Part shown: in pieces, positions 18,766-26,100 of the stretch
Layout: each line of letters begins with the position of its first letter
How positions within the stretch are numbered: position 1 is the first letter of the stretch
DNA from: Actinophytocola sp.
GTDB taxonomy: Bacteria > Actinomycetota > Actinomycetes > Mycobacteriales > Pseudonocardiaceae
Length of the DNA stretch: 59,033 nucleotides
Assembly (NCBI RefSeq): GCF_009379765.1
Contig: NZ_WHTD01000035.1
Span: 1-59,033, forward strand
Reading direction: 5' to 3'
Notes under the pieces: model-generated
The model's database searches: none
Seen by the model: the letters and a program-made list of their open reading frames with translations, nothing else
Told to the model about the DNA's origin: nothing
Position numbers and translations under genes: made by a program

Positions 18766-19742
18766 TTACTCATACCTCCAAGGGAGACCAACTGGTTCGC
18801 GACGCCCTGCCGCCACTGCTCGTAGGCCGGCACGGCACCGTTTTCCGCGTGTTCGGGCCGAACGTCGACGCTGACCCGCGCCGCCGTCTCGGGGTCGGTC
18901 CCGCACAGGACCTCGGTGGCGACCGCGGTCTGCGGGATCACCAGCCCCGCCCGGACGCGCGCCTCCGCGGCGAACGCGGCGCCCACGGCCAGCTGAGGTC
19001 GGTGCTCGCCCGCGTGCTCGGCGAGGCGGACCAGGTCGTCCCGGCTCGCGCCACACGCGTAGGTCGAGGCGAGGCCGACGCCCGCCCACAGATCGCCGTG
19101 GCGCTCGGCGGGGTAGCGCGACACCAGCGCGGCCACCTCGTCGACGTCCGTGCAGCCGACGAACCACAGCGCGCGGCCGATGCCCTGGTCGATGGCGCGG
19201 TTGGCGTACGGGTCGGACGCGTCGCCGGGCCACGGGAACCGCGGGTCCTGGAAGTGCTCGTGCACGTACCTGCGGGTGTGGAAGTAGGCCTGGTGGAACC
19301 CGTAGCCGTCAAGCACGAGCCACCGCAGCAGCGGGTCGAGGTCGCCGGCCTTGGGCCAGCGGAACCTGGGCAGCCGCGCCATCGCCCAGCCGATGCCGCA
19401 GTACACGATGTAGACCTGGTCGGCGGCGGGACCGGCCAGGAAGTCCGCGGCGTGGTGGCGGTGGCCGAGGGGCAGCCCGTCGAGCACGGCGTAGCCCATC
19501 CCCGCGCCCTCGTAGGCGAAACCGCGGTACCGGCGCTCCACCTTCGCGAGCCGATCCCGCGCGTCGGCAACCGAGCTCGCCTCGACCGCAGCCGCGTAGC
19601 CACCGAGGAAGACCACACCGATCCTCTCCAACAGCTCCCGCGACGCCCGGTCCTTCTGGTGAAAGCCCCGCACGCCCAACGAGGTGGCCGCGACGTTGGG
19701 TGTCAGTATTTTGCGTCGGAGCGCGCGCCAGCTGTTACCCAA
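18762..19742 (-). CDS. unbL: DUF1702 enediyne protein (UnbL type), copy 1
   Basis: 326 residues from a TTG start with a strong GGGGGAG upstream. The family pattern is clear: LRRKILTP at the N terminus, YRGFAYEGAGMGYA, GCGIG-like YCGIGWAMARLP, VLDGYGFHQAYFHTRR, DQGIGRALWFVGC and GVGLASTYACG. DUF1702 proteins are the UnbL component of the conserved enediyne cassette. Function unknown. It is coupled to UnbV by a 4-base overlap and separated from a second DUF1702 gene by 111 bp. Which of the two copies corresponds to the classical UnbL needs a tree. Confidence 0.88.
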   Translation of the reverse strand: MGNSWRALRRKILTPNVAATSLGVRGFHQKDRASRELLERIGVVFLGGYAAAVEASSVADARDRLAKVERRYRGFAYEGAGMGYAVLDGLPLGHRHHAADFLAGPAADQVYIVYCGIGWAMARLPRFRWPKAGDLDPLLRWLVLDGYGFHQAYFHTRRYVHEHFQDPRFPWPGDASDPYANRAIDQGIGRALWFVGCTDVDEVAALVSRYPAERHGDLWAGVGLASTYACGASRDDLVRLAEHAGEHRPQLAVGAAFAAEARVRAGLVIPQTAVATEVLCGTDPETAARVSVDVRPEHAENGAVPAYEQWRQGVANQLVSLGGMSK

Positions 19743-19853
19743 GGTGCTCTCCCCCTATCGGGATGGATTTTCCGGAAGATGTCAGGCTCAATTCTCGATT
19801 TATTCCGATATTCGTCCACTTCCGATGTGCGAGCATTTTCGGAGTGGTATCGG

Positions 19854-20849
19854 TCAAGCGGCTTCGGCGGCTTTGTCGAAGCTCGACCGGATCCGTTCCC
19901 GCCACAGCTCGTAGGCCGGGCTGCCGCCGGGGCCGACGTCGTCCGGCTCTACCGCGGTGGTGGCCCCGAGGGTGACCGCCGCCTCGACCGACAGCCCGGT
20001 GAGCACCTCGACGCCGAGGCGGCTGTGCTCGGGCACGTGACCGGCGGAGACGCGCGCGGAGGCGGCGAACACCGAGCCGAGCGCGACCTCGCCGGCGTAC
20101 CCGCCCGCCGCGTCCACCAGCCGGGTAAGGCCCTCGGCCGGGCAGCCGCCGGCGAACGTCGCGGCGAGCCCGACACCGCTCCACAGGTCGGCCCGACGGT
20201 TCTCGGCGAAGCGGTTCACCGCTGCCGCCACCCGGTCCGGCAGCGCGCCCTCGATGAACCACAGCGCCCGGCCGACGCCCTGGTCGGCGGCCCGCGGGAA
20301 GTAGTCGGGGGCGCCCAGCCACGGGTACGGCCGGAACGGCCGCTGTTCGCCGACGACTTTGCGGGTGTGGAAGTAGGCGAGGTCGAAGCCGTATCCGTCG
20401 ACCGCCAGCCAGCTCATCGTCGGGTGGACCGGCACGCCATCGAGATCGGGCATGATCGTGCGCCACAGCACCCTCGGCAGCCGCGCCATGGCGAAGCCGA
20501 CGCCGATGTAGGTGAGGAAGATGTGCGGCAGACCGGGTCCCTCCAGCAGCCGCTTGGTGCGGGTGCCGCGACCGCCGGCCATCGCGTCGCGCACCGCGTA
20601 GGCCATCGTGGCGCCCTCGTAGGCGAACCCACGCAGCTCCGGCGCCACGGTCTCCAACCGCCGCTCGACGTCCCACAGGGTGCGGTGCTCGATGCCCCAC
20701 TCGAAGCCGCAGATCACCGACTCCGGAATTGCCTCGAGCTGCCCCGTGGCCGGCGACCCGGCGCCCGGGAACTTCCGTTCGGCGAATGTCACCGCCCGCA
20801 GCCTCGGGGTGAGTATCAGCCTGCGCAGGGCGCCAAGGATCGCTGGCAT
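19854..20849 (-). CDS. DUF1702 enediyne protein, copy 2
   Basis: 331 residues, paralogous to the preceding gene with the same landmarks in order: LRRLILTP, LRGFAYEGATMAYA, YIGVGFAMARLP, AVDGYGFDLAYFHTRK, DQGVGRALWFIEG and GVGLAATFAGG. The two copies have clearly diverged, so this is not a recent duplication. Tandem DUF1702 genes are known in enediyne loci; they may form a heteromer. Upstream is the membrane protein at 20877 (27-bp gap), so all belong to one operon. Confidence 0.87.
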   Translation of the reverse strand: MPAILGALRRLILTPRLRAVTFAERKFPGAGSPATGQLEAIPESVICGFEWGIEHRTLWDVERRLETVAPELRGFAYEGATMAYAVRDAMAGGRGTRTKRLLEGPGLPHIFLTYIGVGFAMARLPRVLWRTIMPDLDGVPVHPTMSWLAVDGYGFDLAYFHTRKVVGEQRPFRPYPWLGAPDYFPRAADQGVGRALWFIEGALPDRVAAAVNRFAENRRADLWSGVGLAATFAGGCPAEGLTRLVDAAGGYAGEVALGSVFAASARVSAGHVPEHSRLGVEVLTGLSVEAAVTLGATTAVEPDDVGPGGSPAYELWRERIRSSFDKAAEAA

Positions 20850-20876
20850 CTCATGTCCTCCACGGTATTTTCGACA

Positions 20877-21851
20877 TCACACCCAGGGCGCGAGCGGGAA
20901 CCACGGGATGATCTCCCGCATGGCGAGGAGCCGGACGTCCCAGTACAGGAACGTGAACACGCCGGCCACCAGCAGAGCGGACGCGGACAGGACGGTCAGC
21001 CGCGCCGGGGCAGCGGTGAGCCAGCGCCGCGTCCGCTCGCCCGCGAGCAGCGCGGTGAGCAGCAACAGCACGGCCAGCACGAGGATGTTGCCGAGCGACT
21101 GCAGCACGAACGCGGCCGCGCCGTACAGCGGGTTGTGCTCCTCGGCGGCGTCCCGGAACAGCTTGCGGAACAACGGGAACGGCCGGCCGATCAGGAAACC
21201 GCCGATCAGCGCACCGAAGAACACCAGGCGCGCGTGGGGGAGGCGCGCGCCGAGCCGTGCGAACGGATCGCGCACCAGGCCGAGCGAGGCGAGGCCGAGG
21301 TAGGTCATGGTGAGCCCGACCACGCCGAACACCGCCATAGACTGGACGCTGCGCGAGGACAGCTCCCCGGGTGCGCTCGGCGCGGTGTCGAACTGCGGCA
21401 TGCCGGTCCCGACGAGCCCGACGACGACGCCGTACGCCGCGGAGACCACGACCATGCCGGCGGCGAGCCACAGCAGCGGCGCCAGCACCGCGCGCACCCG
21501 GTGCCAGCGGCCGCCGACGCCGCCGATGAGCGGCGCGACCGTGCCGAACACCGCGATGTTGCACGCGGTGAACGTGCCGGCAAGCCCGGAGACGAACGCG
21601 AACACGATCCCGGAGCCGACGCCGGCGATGGCGGTCTGCTTCGCGTCGTGGCCGAGCACGGTGTTGGCCACCGAGTCGCCGATCACACTGTCCACGAAGG
21701 ACGCCGACCACCCGACGGTGAGGAGGAACCCGCCGAGCACACCGAAGAGCACCACCCGACCGCGCCGGCGGGGGATGTGGCCGTCGGCGATCGACGTATC
21801 CCGGGTGGGGTCCGGCTCCTGCTGGACGTACTGGGTATCGAGCTGGGTCAT
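20877..21851 (-). CDS. Multi-pass membrane protein of the enediyne core operon, function unknown
   Basis: 324 residues with about eight predicted membrane segments, starting near residue 33 (VVLFGVLGGFLLTVGW) and ending with a short cytoplasmic or periplasmic tail. I do not recognise a characterised family. The segment AGTFTACNIAVFG, with a single Cys, recalls the conserved loop of DsbD/CcdA-type membrane thiol proteins, but the paired cysteines of CcdA are absent, so this is only a hint. Position between the SARP and the DUF1702 genes, in one run, suggests it belongs to the conserved accessory set of nine-membered enediyne loci. A redox or transport role is possible. Confidence 0.6.
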   Translation of the reverse strand: MTQLDTQYVQQEPDPTRDTSIADGHIPRRRGRVVLFGVLGGFLLTVGWSASFVDSVIGDSVANTVLGHDAKQTAIAGVGSGIVFAFVSGLAGTFTACNIAVFGTVAPLIGGVGGRWHRVRAVLAPLLWLAAGMVVVSAAYGVVVGLVGTGMPQFDTAPSAPGELSSRSVQSMAVFGVVGLTMTYLGLASLGLVRDPFARLGARLPHARLVFFGALIGGFLIGRPFPLFRKLFRDAAEEHNPLYGAAAFVLQSLGNILVLAVLLLLTALLAGERTRRWLTAAPARLTVLSASALLVAGVFTFLYWDVRLLAMREIIPWFPLAPWV

Positions 21852-21876
21852 CGTGGACGCTCCTTGCGGTCGGGGA

Positions 21877-22704
21877 CTAGCCGGCGATGGCCTCCGGCAC
21901 CCAGGTGTTCACCATCAACTTGGGGTCGTCCACCACGGCGTCCCCGTCGAGCATCGCCCGCTGCAACTGGCGCAGCCGGGCCGACGGTTGGACCCCGAAG
22001 TGGTCGCGGGTCGTCGTCCACATGTCGTGGTAGACCTCGAGCGCCTGACCGCGACGGCCGGAGCGGTACAGCGCGAGCATGTATTGGGCGCGGAAGTTCT
22101 CCATGTACGGGTGCCGGGCACACAGCGCGGCCAGGTCGCCGAGCAACTGCTGGTGTCGGCCGAAGTAGAGGTCCGTATCGATGCGCAGGGTCAGATCGGA
22201 AAGCCGCGTCTCCGTCAACCGCGTCGCCTCGATGTCCAGCTGCGGGCCGGCCACCACGTCCACCAGCACCGGCCCGCGCCACAGCGCGAGCGCGGCGGAC
22301 AGCAGCCGTTGGGCCTTGGCATAGTCCCCCGCGGCGCTGGCGACCCGGCCGGCCGCGGCCAACTGGTCGTATCGAACCGCGTCCACCGTCTCGGGCTCGA
22401 CCTGCAGCAGGTACCCGGTGTGCCTGGTGACCAGGAGCTCGTTGGGCTGGAGCCTCTGGTCGGCCGGCAGTGCGTTGCGGATCAGCTTGCGGAGGTGCAA
22501 CACGTAGGTCTGCAGGGTGCTGTGGGCGCTGCGCGGTGTGCTGTCCGCCCACAGTTCCTCCATCAGCGCAGCGGTGGTCACCACCCGGCCCGGGTTGAGT
22601 CCGAACATCGCCAGGAGCTGTCGCGGCTTGCCAGCGGTCGGCACCACCGAGACGCCCTCGATGACAGCCTCCAGTGGGCCGAGCACGTTGATTTCAGCTC
22701 GCAT
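21877..22704 (-). CDS. SARP-family transcriptional activator heading the core operon
   Basis: 275 residues: a winged helix at ~1-100 (VLGPLEAVIEGVSVV, KPRQLLAMFGLNPG, LQTYVLHLRKLIRN) and a BTAD at ~105-260 (LALYRSGRRGQALEVYHDM). It is a paralogue of the SARP at 9043. It is the first gene of the minus-strand core run (SARP, membrane protein, two DUF1702, UnbV, UnbU, P450) and diverges from the enediyne PKS across 424 bp, so it is well placed to activate both operons. No other domain is present. Confidence 0.9.
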   Translation of the reverse strand: MRAEINVLGPLEAVIEGVSVVPTAGKPRQLLAMFGLNPGRVVTTAALMEELWADSTPRSAHSTLQTYVLHLRKLIRNALPADQRLQPNELLVTRHTGYLLQVEPETVDAVRYDQLAAAGRVASAAGDYAKAQRLLSAALALWRGPVLVDVVAGPQLDIEATRLTETRLSDLTLRIDTDLYFGRHQQLLGDLAALCARHPYMENFRAQYMLALYRSGRRGQALEVYHDMWTTTRDHFGVQPSARLRQLQRAMLDGDAVVDDPKLMVNTWVPEAIAG

Positions 22705-23128
22705 CAGTCAGCTCCCTCGCCGGACGAGGGTCATGCGCCAATGCTGCGCTCGGCGCCAACGGCATCCGGGCTCTGCATGTTCCTCGTTTCGCACAAGGCT
22801 CCTTACCTCATCGAAAGAGTATGCCGTCCGGCGGAAACGCGAATCTCCTGGAATGCGCCTGAAGGCTCGCCGGACCCAGATCGGCAGAAATGGCAACTTT
22901 GGAGTAGCGGCACATTTTCGATCTTGTTTCTCGTGCGCGTTCCCGGCACCGCACACCAGGAGTAGGCGCCGTGATACCCGCTGTTGCACGCTGGTTGACG
23001 TTCGTGTGCGACGCCAGACACGTCGCCCTCGTCGTGCATTCTCACGAGGCCGAATGTCAGGTCGCGCAGGCAATGTCGACGGAAACCCGTGTGGCATTCG
23101 ATTCGTGTATGGCCGTGAGGCGGTGAAC
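22705..23128. promoter_or_regulatory. Divergent intergenic region between SARP and enediyne PKS
   Basis: 424 bp without a convincing gene: open frames here lack codon structure or are extensions of neighbours. It must hold the start signals of both the core operon (minus) and the PKS operon (plus). A GAGG at 23116-23119 serves the PKS start. There is a TTGACG at 22995-23000, but I see no good -10 at the right distance, and no clear SARP heptamer repeat by eye. Confidence 0.5.
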
Positions 23129-26100
23129 GTGGGCAACGAGCGGGTCGCCATTATCGGTATTGGTCTGCGCTATCCTGATGCCACTTCCCCGGAGGAACTC
23201 TGGGAGAACGTGCTCGCCGGGCGCAGGGCTTTCCGACGGTTGCCGGACGAGCGGATGAACCAGGCCGACTACTGGTCTGCTGATCCGCATGCCCCGGATC
23301 GGTTCTACTCGACCCAGGCCGCTGTGCTGCGGGACTTCGAGTTCGACCGGGTGCAGTACAAGATCGCCGGCAGTACCTTCCGGTCCACCGACCTGACCCA
23401 CTGGCTGGCGCTGGACACCACGGCCATGGCGCTCGCCGACGCCGGTTACCCGGCCGGCGCGGGCCTGCCGGGCCGCACCACCGGGGTCGTCCTGGGCAAC
23501 AGCCTCACCGGCGAGTTCTCCCGGGCCAACATCATGCGGCTGCGCTGGCCGTACGTGCGGCGCACGGTCGCCGCGGCGTTGGCCGCAAAGGGTTGGTCGG
23601 AGGACGAGACCGGCGAGTTCCTGCGCGAGCTGGAGCCGCAGTACAAGGCGCCGTTCCCGGCCATCGACGAGGACTCCCTCGCCGGCGGTCTCGCGAACAC
23701 GATCGCCGGGCGCATCTGCAACTACTTCGACCTCGCCGGCGGCGGGTACACGGTGGACGGTGCCTGCTCGTCGTCGCTGCTGGCGATCGCGACCGCGGCC
23801 CGGGCCCTCGTGGACGGCGACCTGGACGTCGCGCTCGCAGGGGGCGTGGACCTCTCGATCGACCCGTTCGAGGTGATCGGCTTCGCCAAGACGGGAGCCC
23901 TCGCGACAGGCGAGATGAAGGTCTACGACAAGGACTCGAACGGCTTCTGGCCCGGCGAGGGCTGCGGCGTGGTGGTGTTGATGCGGGAGAGCGAGGCCAT
24001 CGCCCGCGGCCGCCGGATCTATGCGTCGATCACCGGCTGGGGCATCTCCTCCGACGGCAAGGGCGGCATCACCCGTCCCGAGGCGGGCGGCCACCGGCTC
24101 GCGCTGACCCGCGCCTACACCCGCGCGGGTTACGGTGTGGAGACCGTGTCCTACTTCGAAGGCCACGGCACCGGCACCGCGGTCGGCGACGCCACCGAGA
24201 TCGAGGCGCTGTCCGGCGCCCGCCGCGAAGCCGACCCGACCGCCCCGCCCGCCGCGCTGAGCACGGTCAAGGGCAACTTCGGCCACACCAAGGCCGCCGC
24301 CGGCGTCGCCGGGCTGGTCAAGGCCACGCTCGCGGTTTACCACCAGGTCATCCCGCCGGCGACCGGCCACGTGGTGCCGCACCCGACGCTCACCAAGGCC
24401 GACGCCGCGATGTACGTGCCGCGCGACGCGGCGCTGTGGCCGGTCGCCGGTCCGGTGCGCGCCGGCGTGTCCGCGATGGGCTTCGGCGGGATCAACTCGC
24501 ACATCGCGCTCGAAGAGGCCCCCGGCCGCGAACGGCGCACCGAGGTCTGCCACCGGACCAGCGCGCTGGTCGCCGGCCGTCAGGACGCGGACCTGCTGCT
24601 CGTCGACGCGCCCGGCGCCGACGAGCTGACCGCGCGGGTGCGCCGGCTGGCCGAGTTGGTCGCGAAGCTCTCCTTCGCCGAGCTCACCGACCTGGCCGGC
24701 ACGCTCGCGATCCAGCGAACCGGCGGCCCGTTCCGTGCCGCGGTGGTGGCCACCAACCCGGCCGACGCCGTACGCAAGCTGACCCGGGTCGCCGACGAGC
24801 TCGCCGCGGGCCGCACGACACTGCTTGTGCCCGCGGACGGCGTGTTCCTCGACCACCGGACCGCCGCGCCGCGGATCGCCTACCTCTTCCCCGGGCAGGG
24901 CTCCGGCCGCGACACGGTCGGCGCGATCCGCCGCCGGTTCGCAGTGGCGGACAACATCTTCCGCAACGACTCGGTGCCGGCCACCGGCGACCACGTCGCC
25001 ACCGAGGTGGCACAGCCGCGCATCGTCGCCGGCTCGGTCGCCGGCCTGCGGGTGCTGCACACGCTCGGCATCGACGCGGACATCGCGGTCGGCCACAGCC
25101 TCGGCGAGCTGACCGCGCTGTCCTGGGCCGGCGCGTTGGGCGGCGGCGACCTGCTGCGGCTCGCCGCCACGCGCGGGCAGGTGATGGCCCACGCGAGCCG
25201 CACCGGCGGCGCGATGGCCGGCCTGTCGGCCGACCCGGCCACCGTCGAGGCGCTCGTCGGCGACCGCGAGGCGGTCATCGCCGGCTTCAACGGGCCGGCC
25301 CAGACCGTGATCGCCGGCCCTGCCACGGACGTCGACGCGGTGTGCGCGCTGGCCCGCTCCCGCGGCCTGACCGCGACCCGGCTCAACGTGTCGCACGCCT
25401 TCCACTCGCCGCTGGTGCACCCGGCCGCGGCCGCGATGGCCGAGCGCCTCGGCGAGTTCGACTTCGGCGTGCTGAACCGGCCGGTCGTCTCCACGGTCAC
25501 CGGCGAGGTGCTCGACGCGGGCACCGACCTGCGCGCGCTCCTGGTCGACCAGGTGGTGCGGCCGGTGCGCTTCCAGGAGGCCGCGGCCAAGGCCGTCGCC
25601 GACGCGGACCTCGTGCTCGAGGTCGGGCCCGGCCGGGTGTTGTCGGGGCTCGTGGCCCAGCAGGCGCCGGACAAGGCGGTGCTGGCGCTGGACACCGACA
25701 GCTCATCGCTGACTCCGCTGCTCGGCGCGGTCGGCGCGGCGTTCGCGCTCGGTGCCGACGTGGATCCGACGGCGCTGTTCGCCGACCGGGTGGTGCGGCC
25801 GATCACCGAGGACGCCGCGCTGACGTTCCTCGCGAGCCCCTGCGAGACCGCGCCGGAGATCTCCGCCGGGCTGGTGCTCGACGCCAAGCCGGTGGCCGCG
25901 ATCGAGACCGCCACACCCGCCGCGAGCGAGCCGTCCGCCACCCTCGACGTGCTGCGCCGGCTCGCCGCGGAGCGGGTCGAGCTGCCCCTCGAGACCGTCA
26001 CCGCGCAGACCCACCCGCTCGACGACCTGCACCTGAGCTCGATCACGGTGGGTCAGATCGTCAACGACGCGACCCGCGAGCTCGGCCGGCCGGCGCTCGC

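Noticed and set aside
18849..22430. 1,193-codon open frame on the plus strand
   Set aside because: It runs antisense to UnbV/DUF1702/SARP genes with low-complexity Arg/Pro/His composition; a GC-rich shadow.
22995..23025. A sigma-70-like promoter from TTGACG at 22995
   Set aside because: No acceptable -10 hexamer at 16-19 bp.
22517..23128. The enediyne PKS starting ~200 codons earlier
   Set aside because: The extra residues have no PksE homology and no ribosome site; the KS begins right after the GTG at 23129.
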